Part shown: in pieces, positions 1 through 8,718 of the stretch
Position numbering within the stretch: the first letter of the stretch is position 1
Layout of the letters: the number at the start of each line of letters is the position of its first letter
Assembly: GCA_018223365.1 (NCBI GenBank)
Contig: JAGTTP010000001.1
Location: 682,001 to 746,000 of the forward strand
Direction: 5' to 3'
Length of the DNA: 64,000 nucleotides
Origin: Clostridiaceae bacterium Marseille-Q4145
Lineage (GTDB): Bacteria > Bacillota > Clostridia > Lachnospirales > Lachnospiraceae
The notes under the pieces: model-generated
Told to the model about the DNA's origin: nothing
What the model saw: only the letters and a program-made list of their open reading frames with translations
Database searches by the model: none
Position numbers and translations under genes: made by a program

Positions 1-20
1 ATATACCTCGCTCATTGCTT

Positions 21-263
21 TTATCTCCTTGCCTCTATGTTTTCCATTTCAGAAATGCAGTTTGACGGTATCAGCTCATAAGCTGCCGCCTCTATTTCTG
101 TAAGCGCCTCTTTATACTCAATGTATCCCCACGCCTGCCGTGCTATCTCTGGTACGTTCTGCCGTTCCTCAAAATTTTCTATATGTAAAATCTCGTTTCC
201 CTGCGGCTTTGGAAATGTTCCCAGTGATAACGGGCGTAAAGGGCTGTAATATCTGTGGCTCAT
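21..263 (-). CDS. Hypothetical protein of mobile-element edge (80 aa)
   Basis: Small soluble protein I do not recognise. It starts at an ATG that overlaps the stop of the upstream gene (ATGA overlap at 260-263), which implies translational coupling. A GGGAG stretch lies just before the start. No membrane segment or known motif is visible; the C-terminal half is rich in Glu and Ala. It is the last gene of a tight minus-strand run of small genes typical of a prophage or integrative element. Coding status rests on the operon arrangement. Confidence 0.5.
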   Translation of the reverse strand: MSHRYYSPLRPLSLGTFPKPQGNEILHIENFEERQNVPEIARQAWGYIEYKEALTEIEAAAYELIPSNCISEMENIEARR

Positions 264-628
264 TCTCCCGCCCCGCTTTCCTCTTTATGTTCTTGGTAGC
301 CCTCTAAGTATCCTATTGCCTCTACGTCAATGTCCTTGCCGTCCTTACCGTCGTTGTTTATCTGAATTTTGCCGTAGTAGGCATAAATACAGCAGCCGTC
401 ATAGTCGTATACTCTTATGCTGCCCTCTGCGGCTGCCTCTGGTGTTTCAATAACCAGCGGCTCTGCCTGCTGCATCTGCGCTGCTACCTGTTCGTCTGTT
501 ACTGGCTCGCTGTTCTTTCCTCTGTACCAGATAGCCAGCATAAACAAAATGATTGCCAGCACTCCTGCCGCTATAATGGCTACGCACTGTATCAGTTTCT
601 TAACTGTTTGTCGTTTTCGTTTTCTCAT
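260..628 (-). CDS. Small single-pass membrane protein, mobile-element associated (122 aa)
   Basis: Unrecognised protein with a basic N-terminus (MRKRKRQ), one hydrophobic segment at about residues 12-36, and an acidic external or cytoplasmic tail. The topology suggests N-terminus inside with a C-terminal domain of about 85 residues containing a paired-Cys DGCC motif. The gene overlaps the upstream DUF2786 gene by 29 nt and the downstream gene by 3 nt, so the three are probably co-translated. GGCGGGAA precedes the ATG. No function can be assigned. Confidence 0.55.
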   Translation of the reverse strand: MRKRKRQTVKKLIQCVAIIAAGVLAIILFMLAIWYRGKNSEPVTDEQVAAQMQQAEPLVIETPEAAAEGSIRVYDYDGCCIYAYYGKIQINNDGKDGKDIDVEAIGYLEGYQEHKEESGAGE

Positions 629-1154
629 TTCCCGCCTCGCTTTCCTCTATCATTGCAGCCCTGCTACGCCGTTCTATCCCAGTAGCCATAAACGCTATTT
701 TCATATCTCTTTCGTTAAATTCGTCGTAGTCTCCTGTTGGTGCATCTTCTGGGAAAATCTGCTGTGCTTGTATGAAAGCGTCCATAAATGTGCTTAATTC
801 CTCATAAAATACATTTCTATAAAATTCAAACTCTAACTCTATTTCGATTTTCTGCGCTTTCGTGCAATATATGCCGATTTTCTGCCGCCGTCCGTATGGC
901 TTGTATGCTGTTCTGTCAGATTTAGCACCCATGACCTTATACATACACTGCCGCAGCAGTTTTATTTCGTGCTTTCCGTTGTAGGAAAATATCGTATATT
1001 CATACTCTTCCTTTTGCAGTTCGTCTAAGGAATTTATACCGTTATCCTTAAGCAGCTTTGCAAGTTTCTTTTGCGCTGTCGTTTTCTCGCCGCCTACGCC
1101 CTGCTCTGCCAGTGCTTGCAGCTTTTTAATACGCTGTATTGTTTTTTCGTCCAT
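600..1154 (-). CDS. DUF2786-like protein of a phage or integrative element
   Basis: The chosen ATG at 1154 has GAGAGGG a few bases upstream; a longer reading to 1178 would begin without better support. The N-terminus (MDEKTIQRIKKLQALAEQG, then TTAQKKLAKLLKDNGI) matches the pattern of the DUF2786 family found in phages and conjugative elements: a short helical region of the form IxKLxxLAxxGxxxEAxxAxxKA. The remainder looks alpha-helical and Glu/Lys-rich with no catalytic motif that I can name. Overlaps neighbours on both sides, consistent with a compact phage-like operon. Confidence 0.6.
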   Translation of the reverse strand: MDEKTIQRIKKLQALAEQGVGGEKTTAQKKLAKLLKDNGINSLDELQKEEYEYTIFSYNGKHEIKLLRQCMYKVMGAKSDRTAYKPYGRRQKIGIYCTKAQKIEIELEFEFYRNVFYEELSTFMDAFIQAQQIFPEDAPTGDYDEFNERDMKIAFMATGIERRSRAAMIEESEAGNEKTKTTNS

Positions 1155-1563
1155 GTATTGCCCTCTCTTCTGTAGCAAAATAGTAGTCGTCTACTATCAT
1201 CATTTTTTTACTGAAAAGGCACATAAGCCCCAGCGGTACGGTAATAACCGCTATTGTTATGTCGCCCTCTGTCGCCCATACCGCCAGCACGGTAACTGCC
1301 AGCATTGCAAGCCCGTAGGCTTTCTGCTTAATGAAATACCAGCGGCGGGCTTTCTTTGCCTGCTCCCGCTGCCGCCTCTGTTCTTTTTTCTTTCGCATAT
1401 CTGCTATGGCATCTGCATAGCCTCTCTGGTATGCGTCCTCTACTATCAATGCCTCTGCTGCCATTCTCTGCCTCTCTTCCTTTCGGCGGCGCTCTCTGTC
1501 TTTCCATGTGTGCCGCTCTCCTGTTCTGGCGTTTGGTTTTACCGTGCGGGCTGCTTTTCGCAT
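1126..1563 (-). CDS. Putative membrane protein of mobile element
   Basis: The N-terminal two-fifths is strongly basic and helical (RRRKEERQRM, then RKKKEQRRQREQAKKARR), followed by two hydrophobic segments at about residues 80-115 of the short form. The start is uncertain: ATG at 1563 has no clear Shine-Dalgarno, and a GTG at 1596 would add 11 residues. It overlaps the DUF2786-like gene downstream by 29 nt, so it is probably part of the same transcript. No family is recognised. Confidence 0.45.
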   Translation of the reverse strand: MRKAARTVKPNARTGERHTWKDRERRRKEERQRMAAEALIVEDAYQRGYADAIADMRKKKEQRRQREQAKKARRWYFIKQKAYGLAMLAVTVLAVWATEGDITIAVITVPLGLMCLFSKKMMIVDDYYFATEERAIHGRKNNTAY

Positions 1564-1699
1564 TAAAAAGCAGCTGAAAACCTGTTGACTGTCCACATAC
1601 TTTCTGGCTGGTATGACCGCCGCTATTTTTCCACGGTATACAGATTGCAGCTATTAGCCTGCTGCCCTCTGCCGCAGGCTCGCCATGCCTGCTACACAA

Positions 1700-1772
1700 T
1701 GTGCCGTGTGGGATTTGAACCCACGACTTGCCGCTTATGAAGCGGCTGCTCTAACCGCTGAACTAACGGCAC
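1700..1772 (-). tRNA. tRNA with anticodon CAT (Met or Ile2)
   Basis: The minus strand folds as a complete cloverleaf: 7-bp acceptor stem GTGCCGT/ACGGCAC, D arm GTTC..GAGC, anticodon stem GCCGC/GCGGC with loop TTCATAA, and T arm GTGGG-TTCAAAT-CCCAC. The anticodon is CAT, so it is either an elongator Met or an Ile tRNA whose C34 would be modified to lysidine; sequence reading does not decide. CCA is not encoded (discriminator A followed by TTG). It sits inside the small-gene run of the mobile element, as is common for phage-borne tRNAs. Confidence 0.9.
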
Positions 1773-1791
1773 TCGTGGCGGCTGCTGCCGC

Positions 1792-2181
1792 CTACTCATT
1801 AAATAAAAAGCCTTTTTCTATTAAAAACCTTATCCAATCGCAGCCCGTTACGTCGTCCCGCTCAATGAATTTGTAAAAGCTCTCTGCGTCCTCTATTCCG
1901 TATTTCTTCAAAATGTTTCTTGCGTTCTTTGCTGCTGGCGTAGTAAAAACATTCTCTGCGTAAAATGTAGCCTCTATAGTCCCGTAGCTGTTCTTTCCTG
2001 CTGGTGTTCTCATTTCCACTACGACTACATTCTTTTTGCTTTTTCTTCCTACGCCCTTTCTTATTACTACTGCCTCACTGAATAACCAGCCATTCCAGCC
2101 TCTACGCATAGGTGCAAACTGTGTGCGTGGCACTTCTACTAAGTCGCCTGCCTGCAATTTATTAAAATCTACTTTTTTCAT
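1792..2181 (-). CDS. Hypothetical phage/ICE protein (129 aa)
   Basis: The first third resembles a small beta-barrel (LQAGDLVEVPRTQFAPMRRGWNG, rich in Val and Gly), followed by a helical C-terminal part (AAKNARNILKKYGIEDAESFYKF). No family recognised. A GAGAGG stretch lies 6-8 nt before the ATG. It lies between the tRNA and the helix-turn-helix gene, in the same orientation as the other mobile-element genes. Confidence 0.5.
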   Translation of the reverse strand: MKKVDFNKLQAGDLVEVPRTQFAPMRRGWNGWLFSEAVVIRKGVGRKSKKNVVVVEMRTPAGKNSYGTIEATFYAENVFTTPAAKNARNILKKYGIEDAESFYKFIERDDVTGCDWIRFLIEKGFLFNE

Positions 2182-2210
2182 GTGTCTTACCTCTCTTTTG
2201 TTATTCTTGT

Positions 2211-2405
2211 TTATAACGCCTGCTGCCCTGCTGCCGCCGTGTAGGTTTTCAGTGTGGCGTTGCAGCGTTTGAACTCCCTATAAATTGTGTCCCTATGCGT
2301 TCCCAGTGCCTCTGCAATATCGCTTACACTGCTGCCCTGCTTACTCATAGCCTCTATGGTCTGCCTGTCCTCGTAATGCAGACGCTTGTACTTTCGTTTC
2401 GCCAT
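2211..2405 (-). CDS. Small IS30-type helix-turn-helix protein
   Basis: 64-residue protein whose core (YEDRQTIEAMSKQG..VSDIAEALGTHRDTIYREFKRC) is a classic helix-turn-helix of the type seen at the N-terminus of IS30-family transposases and related phage regulators: R-x-x-I-E ... S-x-x-x-I-A-x-x-L-G-x-x-x-x-T-I-x-R-E-x-x-R. There is no downstream DDE domain, so it is either a free-standing DNA-binding protein of the element or a remnant. It is the most upstream gene of the minus-strand run and may regulate it. Confidence 0.6.
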   Translation of the reverse strand: MAKRKYKRLHYEDRQTIEAMSKQGSSVSDIAEALGTHRDTIYREFKRCNATLKTYTAAAGQQAL

Positions 2406-2592
2406 GTTCTATGCTCCTTTCCGTCCTCATTTGCTTTTATGGTAAAAAAATAAGCGTGTCAGAGTTTTTACGCTCTGCACGCTCTTCTTTTCTGCTGTTT
2501 CCTATAAAAAAAGAAAATCGGCAGAGGCTTTATAACCTCTTGTCGATTTTCATTCTAAAACTTATCAATTTTTTTATTTTTTTCATTTTTCA
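2406..2592. other. Gene-free junction with two hairpins
   Basis: AT-rich spacer between the mobile-element genes and the dockerin genes. It holds an AGCGTG/CACGCT hairpin at about 2452-2485. A second, longer inverted repeat at 2513-2551 (GAAAATCGGCAGAGG paired with CCTCTTGTCGATTTTC) reads as a minus-strand terminator because its 3' side is followed by a T run on that strand. No gene is visible. This is the likely boundary between element and core chromosome, but no attachment-site repeat could be identified. Confidence 0.5.
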
Positions 2593-2640
2593 TCAAAAAG
2601 GGCCAGAAAGCAGGAAAATCTGGGATTTTCCTGCCTTCTG
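2593..2640 (-). terminator. Rho-independent terminator after the dockerin operon
   Basis: On the minus strand a 17-bp stem (CAGAAGGCAGGAAAATC pairing with GATTTTCCTGCTTTCTG, 3-nt loop) is followed by GCCCTTTTT. It lies 14 nt past the stop codon of the downstream dockerin gene and would end the transcript that begins at the cobalamin riboswitches. Confidence 0.85.
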
Positions 2641-2653
2641 TATGTTCCACTTT

Positions 2654-5581
2654 TTAGTTAATAAAACTATTTACTACTGCGGTTGCATCTCCAACTGTTA
2701 ATTTTCCATCTCCAGTTACATCAGCTTCCAGGAACTTATGCATGGATACGGTATCAAAATCCTCGTATTTTGCATTGTACATATCATATGTAAGCTGTGC
2801 GTCGTTGATGTCTACCTTGCCACTAAGGTTTACATCGAAGTTATAAGCCAGTTCTGTCTTCTCTGCATCTGCTTCTGCAATCTTTCCTGCTGCCTCTGTC
2901 TTCATCTGCTCTTCTGTATTTGTAGAAACAACGAGGAAGCTGTATGCATTGTACTTCTCTGACCAGAACATTGCGCTGCCGTCATAAGCCAGTACCTTTC
3001 CTTCGGATACAGTACCTGCTGCTTTGACCAGCCACATGATCTTGCCATTCAAATCAATATATTCAGATACATCTATGGTAAGTGCACTCTTCTCTGTCTT
3101 CTCTACATTTACGGTAAGTGCTGTTCCGGTAATCTTTGCTGCCGGAATGGTATATTTTCCTTCGTCGTTTGCAGTCAGAGTCTCATCGCCTAAAGTTACG
3201 GTGTACTCATAGTTCTCATCTGCATTGATCTCAAACAGGAAATCTTTTCCATTCTCTGCATTCTGCGTTGTTCCGCCTTTAACATCAGCAGAACCAGTTC
3301 CTGTAAAGGTAATCTCGGTTGTCTCTACCGGTTTTGCTTCTTTGCTTACGGAAATGATGATATTTCCGGTTACATCTGAACCTGCGATGGTGTAAGTACT
3401 TCTATCTTCGCTGACAGTCGGCTGGAGCACATCTCCTCCTACGGTAACAGTTACCTCATAGATATACTTGTCGTCTTTCGTCAGTTTGAAGCTATAATCA
3501 GTACCATAGGTTGCAGAATTATCTGCTGTTACATCATCTTTACCAGCGCCTTCTACAGTAACTGTATAAGTCTTCGGAGTCTTGGATGCTGCTTTGATAT
3601 TCAGATTTCCGGTAACATTGCTGATGCTGTAAGTGCCGTCTCCATTATCAGTCGGAGTTACCGCATCTTCGCCCATCTTTGCATCAAATGTATAATCATA
3701 ATGCGGATCTTTTGCAGTGAAGGTGTAATCAGCACCCGGCATTACGGTAGATTCTCCCTCGAAATTCTCATCCAGAGTAACCTGATATCCACCAACAGAA
3801 ACGGTTACTTTTGATGCTGCTGCAATCGTAGCATCCGGTGCATCATGTACAGTAGCGCTCTCGGACTTATCAATCTTTGCTGCAGTTACACTTACCTCTG
3901 CATCTCCGGATGCTTTTCCAGTAAAGGTAAGAACCAGGTTGTCCGTTCCACAGGTCTTGTCATCGCCATAACCTGCGATAGTCAGCGTACCATTTTCATC
4001 TTTTACAGTTGCATCTGTATTAATTGCTTTGTATGCCAGTTTTGCAGTATCATAAGCTACAGTAATGAAGTATGCATTGTAAGCAGTTTCGTTATCATTG
4101 GTCACAGTCAGCGTTACCGTTGCATCCTCACCGATATTAATCTGGCTGTCCTCGCCTGCAGAAATAGTATATGCCTCAGTTACCGGAACCTCTGGTTCCT
4201 CCGGTTCTGTAGATCCGCTGGAGGGCTGCCATGTAAGAATCGGATAACCATTGTTGACATTTCCGGTATCTTCCTTAAAAGCGTCTCCAATAAGAGCAAG
4301 GAACTCTGCAGATTTCAGTTCCTCCGATGTTTTTGCTGTTGCCTTGTCTCTGGAGGATGTTGGATTTCCAATACTTACTGCGGCAGAAGTGTCAAGATAA
4401 TACAGATTCGCCACTTCCATCCAGCTATAATTACCTGCAATCGCGCCAACCCATCTCAAATCATGATCTGAAGTTACTGTTCCTGCATTGTAACAATTTT
4501 CCATGATGCTGGAAAGTAGTATAGTATACCATCCGTTACCGGAAGCATCGCCTGCAATTCCACCTGAGCAAGCAGTCGTCTTAGTTGAACGTACAGTAAT
4601 CGCACCTGAATTATAGCAGTGTTTCACAATTCCAGGGCGGTTACCAGCATTTTCAGTAGTCTTATTTACTACCATATTTAAAGCGCCTGCAATTCCACCT
4701 GCATGCATTTCGGCTGATATACTTCCTGTATTAACGCAGCTTTCAATAATTCCGCCCTGCATACGACCGGAAATTCCGCCTGCGTAATCCGTCTTTCCAT
4801 AAATTGTTCCAGAATTCTTACAATTTTCAGCAGTAGAAACATCCATAAGGCGTGCACAAATACCTGCTGCATATCCACCACCGGTAATGTCTGCTTTATT
4901 CTCACAGTTTTTGATCATAGAATTTACAATCGTATAGCTGCTATCAGCATTTGTCACTGCTTTATAAGATGCGTAGGCAGAAACACCACCACATGGCATA
5001 GTTGCGTAACTTTTAGTGTCATTATCAATGGTAATCTCTACATCATTGATAACGTTCTCAATAGTACCTCCGATCAGATATGATACAACGCCTCCTGCAT
5101 AGCAATCAGGGATTGCTTCGGATGCTTTTGCCATATCTAATGTCATTGCTCCATCTACAGTCAGATTCTTTACCGTACCTGACTCTACATAACCAAACAG
5201 ACCCAGATAAGATGTACTGTTTGTTGTGAAAGCTTTGCTAAGATAAAATCCACTGATAGTATGTCCATCTCCATCAAAGGTTCCACTATATTTAACCGCA
5301 TTTTCACCAGAACCACCGATTATGTAATCCAGCCAGTTCTGATTGTTCAGATTGATATCTGCTGTCAATTTCGCAGATATTCCACTGTTTCCGTTCGTCT
5401 GCGTCTGTTTTGCGAACCATGCCAGTTTCTCTGCGGTATCAATCTGATACACACCGCCCTCCTGAGCCGGTTCTGCAACCGTAGTGCCATCCCATGTTCC
5501 AGCTGCTGCCATAACGCCAATGGGCATAATGCTCAACATCATCAGCAACGCCAAGACAAAGGAAAAAATCCGTTTTCTCAT
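2654..5581 (-). CDS. Secreted GLUG-repeat / cohesin-like / dockerin surface protein (copy 2)
   Basis: 975 residues. Sec signal peptide at about 1-26 (MRKRIFSFVLAL, cut near VMAAA). Residues about 40-440 carry GLUG-type repeats (units such as NCYNAGT, NCENKA, GGIAGDASG). A cohesin-like domain follows at about 475-590, then three tandem beta repeats of roughly 70-75 residues (YTVTVEG..DYSFKL..VTGNI) to about 825, and a C-terminal type I dockerin at about 905-975. The dockerin has two calcium loops (DVNLSGKVDIND and DVTGDGKLTVGD). There is no membrane anchor, so it should be displayed by binding a cohesin. It lies 62 nt downstream of its paralogue with a strong AGGAGAGG site and no terminator between, so it shares that gene's riboswitch. 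Ligand unknown; a role in corrinoid capture is inferred from regulation only. Confidence 0.85.
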   Translation of the reverse strand: MRKRIFSFVLALLMMLSIMPIGVMAAAGTWDGTTVAEPAQEGGVYQIDTAEKLAWFAKQTQTNGNSGISAKLTADINLNNQNWLDYIIGGSGENAVKYSGTFDGDGHTISGFYLSKAFTTNSTSYLGLFGYVESGTVKNLTVDGAMTLDMAKASEAIPDCYAGGVVSYLIGGTIENVINDVEITIDNDTKSYATMPCGGVSAYASYKAVTNADSSYTIVNSMIKNCENKADITGGGYAAGICARLMDVSTAENCKNSGTIYGKTDYAGGISGRMQGGIIESCVNTGSISAEMHAGGIAGALNMVVNKTTENAGNRPGIVKHCYNSGAITVRSTKTTACSGGIAGDASGNGWYTILLSSIMENCYNAGTVTSDHDLRWVGAIAGNYSWMEVANLYYLDTSAAVSIGNPTSSRDKATAKTSEELKSAEFLALIGDAFKEDTGNVNNGYPILTWQPSSGSTEPEEPEVPVTEAYTISAGEDSQINIGEDATVTLTVTNDNETAYNAYFITVAYDTAKLAYKAINTDATVKDENGTLTIAGYGDDKTCGTDNLVLTFTGKASGDAEVSVTAAKIDKSESATVHDAPDATIAAASKVTVSVGGYQVTLDENFEGESTVMPGADYTFTAKDPHYDYTFDAKMGEDAVTPTDNGDGTYSISNVTGNLNIKAASKTPKTYTVTVEGAGKDDVTADNSATYGTDYSFKLTKDDKYIYEVTVTVGGDVLQPTVSEDRSTYTIAGSDVTGNIIISVSKEAKPVETTEITFTGTGSADVKGGTTQNAENGKDFLFEINADENYEYTVTLGDETLTANDEGKYTIPAAKITGTALTVNVEKTEKSALTIDVSEYIDLNGKIMWLVKAAGTVSEGKVLAYDGSAMFWSEKYNAYSFLVVSTNTEEQMKTEAAGKIAEADAEKTELAYNFDVNLSGKVDINDAQLTYDMYNAKYEDFDTVSMHKFLEADVTGDGKLTVGDATAVVNSFIN
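2717..4182 (-). repeat. Long direct repeat, copy 1 (C-terminal half of dockerin gene)
   Basis: This stretch is nearly identical to 5707-7172 at a constant offset of 2990 bases. Long runs (for example about 3200-3510 versus 6190-6500) appear base-for-base identical. It encodes the cohesin-like domain, tandem beta repeats and dockerin. The upstream GLUG-coding parts are clearly more diverged. Confidence 0.9.
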
Positions 5582-5643
5582 TTTTCTTTTTCCTCTCCTT
5601 CTTTTATTTCAAACCACCATAGTGGAATGAGCATCCCTTTTGA

Positions 5644-8568
5644 CTATTCCAGAATCTCGGTTACAACTGCTGTAGAATCCTGTACGTTTACAATTCCGTC
5701 TCCGTTTACATCAGCTTCCAGGAACTTATGCATGGATACGGTATCAAAATCCTCGTATTTTGCATTATACATATCATATGTAAGCTGTGCATCGTTGATA
5801 TCTACCTGTCCACTGAGGTTTACATCGAAGTTATAAGCCAGTTCTGTCTTCTCTGCATCTGCTTCTGCAATCTTTCCAGCAGCCTCTGTCTTCATCTGCT
5901 CTTCTGTATTTCCAGAAACAACGAGGAAGCTGTATGCATTGTATTTCTTTGACCAGAACATTGCGCTGCCGTCATAAGCCAGTACCTTTCCTTCGGATAC
6001 AGTACCTGCCGCTTTCACCAGCCACATATTCTTGCCATTCAGTTCAATGTATTTCGATACATCTACGGTAAGCGCACTCTTCTCCGTCTTCTCTACTTTT
6101 ACGGTAAGTGCTGTACCGGTAATCTTAGCTCCCGGAATGGTATATTTTCCTTCCTCATTTGCAGTCAGAGCCTCATCACCTAAAGTTACGGTGTACTCAT
6201 AGTTCTCATCTGCATTGATCTCAAACAGGAAATCTTTTCCATTCTCTGCATTCTGCGTTGTTCCGCCTTTAACATCAGCAGAACCAGTTCCTGTAAAGGT
6301 AATCTCGGTTGTCTCTACCGGTTTTGCTTCTTTGCTTACGGAAATGATGATATTTCCGGTTACATCTGAACCTGCGATGGTGTAAGTACTTCTATCTTCG
6401 CTGACAGTCGGCTGGAGCACATCTCCTCCTACGGTAACAGTTACCTCATAGATATACTTGTCGTCTTTCGTCAGTTTGAAGCTATAATCAGTACCATAGG
6501 TTGCAGAATTAGCTGCCGTTACATCAGCTTTACCGTCACCCTCTACAGTAACTGTGTAAGTCTTCGGAGTCTTGGATGCTGCTTTGATATTCAGATTTCC
6601 GGTAACATTTTTAATTGTGAAAGTGCCGTCTCCATTATCCGTCGGAGTTACCGCATCTTCGCCCATCTTTGCATCAAATGTATAATCATAATGCGGATCT
6701 TTTGCAGTGAAGGTGTAATCAGCACCCGGCATTACGGTAGATTCTCCCTCGAAATTCTCATCCAAAGTAACCTGATATCCGCCAACAGAAACGGTTACTT
6801 TTGATGCTGCTGCAATCGTAGCATCCGGTGCATCATGTACCGTAGCGCTTTCAGACTTGTCAATCTTTGCTGCAGTTACACTTACCTCTGCATCTCCGGA
6901 TGCTTTTCCGGTAAAGGTAAGAACCAGATTGTCCGTTCCACAGGTCTTGTCATTGCCATAACCTGCAATAGTCAGCGTACCATTTTCATTTTTTACAGTT
7001 GCATCTGTATTGATTTCTTTGTAAACCAATTTTGCAGCATCATAGGTGACATTGATAAAGTATGCATTGTAAACTGTTTCTTTATCATTAGTTACGGTCA
7101 AAGTTACCGTTGCATCCTCACCAATATTAATCTGGCTGTTCTCACCTGCAGAAATGGTGTATGCCTCAGTTACCGGAACATCCGGTTCATCCGGGCCTTC
7201 AGAAGTCTGCCATGCAAGAACCGGATAACCATTATTGATCTTTCCAAGATCCTTCTTGAATCCATCTCCCAGAGCAGCAAGAATATCTGCTGATTTCAGT
7301 TCTTCCTCAGTTTTTGCTACAGCTGCAGTTTTACTTGCGCGAAAACCAGATTTAATTCCTGCGCTTGCTGAAGTATCCAGATAATACAGATTCGTTGCTG
7401 TAACAATCTGTGTATGATATCCTCCAATCGCGCCCACATATACAGAACTTCCGGTTGCTTCACAGTTTATCGTACCTACATTGTAACAGTTTTCAATCTC
7501 ATTAGAAATTGCCGGTGAAATTATGCTTGATGTAGAACCGCTATTTTTTGCTGCAATTCCTGCAACATAATCACTACTAGCACCACCGTTGATTGTTCCT
7601 GCATTATAACAGTTTCTAATAATTCCAGCCCAGCTTCCGGATCTCTCTGCAGACGTACTGTAAGAATATTCAAATTTATATGCAATTCCTCCTGCACCTT
7701 TTAATCCAGAGATCGTTGCAAGATTAGCAGAGTCTTCAATCGTAGTTCCCGCACCATAACAGGTAATACCGCCTGCTTGTCCATACAGAGAAGTAACATT
7801 TCCGGTATTGATACAGTTTTTAACGGTCACATTACTGCCAGTGCTTTCGAAAACTCCACCTGTAGCAGAACCACCTGTAATTGTTCCTCTGTTTTCACAG
7901 TTGCTGATCACAGTATCCGTAATATTGGAGTTATCACTGTAATAAGAAGAATATACCACAACGCCTGCAGCATTTCCCTTCGCATAAGAATTCGGATCAT
8001 TCTCCACAGTAATATCTACATCATTGATAATATGATCAATGTTGCTTCCCTTTGCAGAACCAATTACACCACCTGCATAATATCTGGACATAGATGCCGT
8101 CTGATACTGCATGTCAACCACGAGCTGGCCATCTACTGTCAGATTTTTTACATTAGCACCGGTCACATATCCAAACAGTCCCATACTGGTAGTTCTGTCC
8201 GTTCTGATGGCCGCCTTATTCTTATAATAGAATCCGCTAATGGTATGACCATCGCCATCAAAGGTTCCTGAATAACCTGCTAATGATGGAATCGTGCCAC
8301 CCATTTCATAACCTTCCCAGTTCTGATCATTCAGATCGATATCTGCAGTCAGCTTACCAGAAATTCCATGTGTCGTGCTTCCTTGTGTCTTTTTAGCAAA
8401 CCATGCTAATTCCTCCGCTGTACCAATCTGGTAGACACCGCCCACCGCTTTCGGTGCTGTTTGAGTAGTTCCATCCCATGTCCCAGTACCTTCTGCTCTA
8501 ACACTCACTGGTATAACACTTAAAGACACCATTAGTGCCAGCACAAATGAAAAAATTCTCTTTTTCAC
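5644..8568 (-). CDS. Secreted GLUG-repeat / cohesin-like / dockerin surface protein (copy 1)
   Basis: 974 residues, paralogue of the next gene. It starts at GTG (8568) with AAAGGA four bases upstream. Signal peptide about 1-25 (cut near VRAEG). Residues about 40-450 hold GLUG repeats (NCYNAGTINGG, NCENRGTITGG, GAGGIAYK). A cohesin-like domain lies at about 475-590, then tandem beta repeats, and a C-terminal dockerin with loops DVNLSGQVDIND and DVNGDGIVNVQD. The last Ca loop differs from the paralogue, which could alter cohesin preference. A cobalamin riboswitch and terminator lie directly upstream, so expression should rise when cobalamin is low. Like its paralogue it lacks an anchor. Function is not established; the regulation suggests corrinoid scavenging. 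Confidence 0.87.
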   Translation of the reverse strand: MKKRIFSFVLALMVSLSVIPVSVRAEGTGTWDGTTQTAPKAVGGVYQIGTAEELAWFAKKTQGSTTHGISGKLTADIDLNDQNWEGYEMGGTIPSLAGYSGTFDGDGHTISGFYYKNKAAIRTDRTTSMGLFGYVTGANVKNLTVDGQLVVDMQYQTASMSRYYAGGVIGSAKGSNIDHIINDVDITVENDPNSYAKGNAAGVVVYSSYYSDNSNITDTVISNCENRGTITGGSATGGVFESTGSNVTVKNCINTGNVTSLYGQAGGITCYGAGTTIEDSANLATISGLKGAGGIAYKFEYSYSTSAERSGSWAGIIRNCYNAGTINGGASSDYVAGIAAKNSGSTSSIISPAISNEIENCYNVGTINCEATGSSVYVGAIGGYHTQIVTATNLYYLDTSASAGIKSGFRASKTAAVAKTEEELKSADILAALGDGFKKDLGKINNGYPVLAWQTSEGPDEPDVPVTEAYTISAGENSQINIGEDATVTLTVTNDKETVYNAYFINVTYDAAKLVYKEINTDATVKNENGTLTIAGYGNDKTCGTDNLVLTFTGKASGDAEVSVTAAKIDKSESATVHDAPDATIAAASKVTVSVGGYQVTLDENFEGESTVMPGADYTFTAKDPHYDYTFDAKMGEDAVTPTDNGDGTFTIKNVTGNLNIKAASKTPKTYTVTVEGDGKADVTAANSATYGTDYSFKLTKDDKYIYEVTVTVGGDVLQPTVSEDRSTYTIAGSDVTGNIIISVSKEAKPVETTEITFTGTGSADVKGGTTQNAENGKDFLFEINADENYEYTVTLGDEALTANEEGKYTIPGAKITGTALTVKVEKTEKSALTVDVSKYIELNGKNMWLVKAAGTVSEGKVLAYDGSAMFWSKKYNAYSFLVVSGNTEEQMKTEAAGKIAEADAEKTELAYNFDVNLSGQVDINDAQLTYDMYNAKYEDFDTVSMHKFLEADVNGDGIVNVQDSTAVVTEILE
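5707..7172 (-). repeat. Long direct repeat, copy 2
   Basis: Partner of 2717-4182. The constant spacing with no indels over about 1.46 kb shows a recent duplication or ongoing gene conversion limited to the cohesin-like, beta-repeat and dockerin modules. Confidence 0.9.
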
Positions 8569-8637
8569 TTTTCCTTTCCCTCTCTTTATTTTTTATTACA
8601 ATCCACCTTCCGTGGAATGTTATCTTAATTTTGTAAC

Positions 8638-8668
8638 AAAAAAACGACTGCAGAATTCTCTGCAGCCG
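8638..8668 (-). terminator. Riboswitch-controlled terminator upstream of dockerin gene
   Basis: On the minus strand a perfect 10-bp stem with one G-T wobble (CGGCTGCAGA, loop GAAT, TCTGCAGTCG) is followed by seven T residues. It sits between the cobalamin riboswitch aptamer and the start of the dockerin gene, as expected for transcription attenuation by ligand binding. Confidence 0.88.
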
Positions 8669-8718
8669 TCCTACTGTTCGTCTTAAAAATAATGAAAATA
8701 TAATTGTAATTCGTATCC

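Noticed and set aside
1328..1699. 123-codon minus-strand frame
   Set aside because: Overlaps a better-supported gene in another frame and runs up to the tRNA; composition is Arg/Pro-rich, as in shadow frames.
3845..4471. 208-codon plus-strand frame with a similar one at 6835-7293
   Set aside because: Antisense to the dockerin genes. The resemblance between the two comes from the underlying DNA repeat, and the Cys/Ile/Ser-rich product has no ribosome site.
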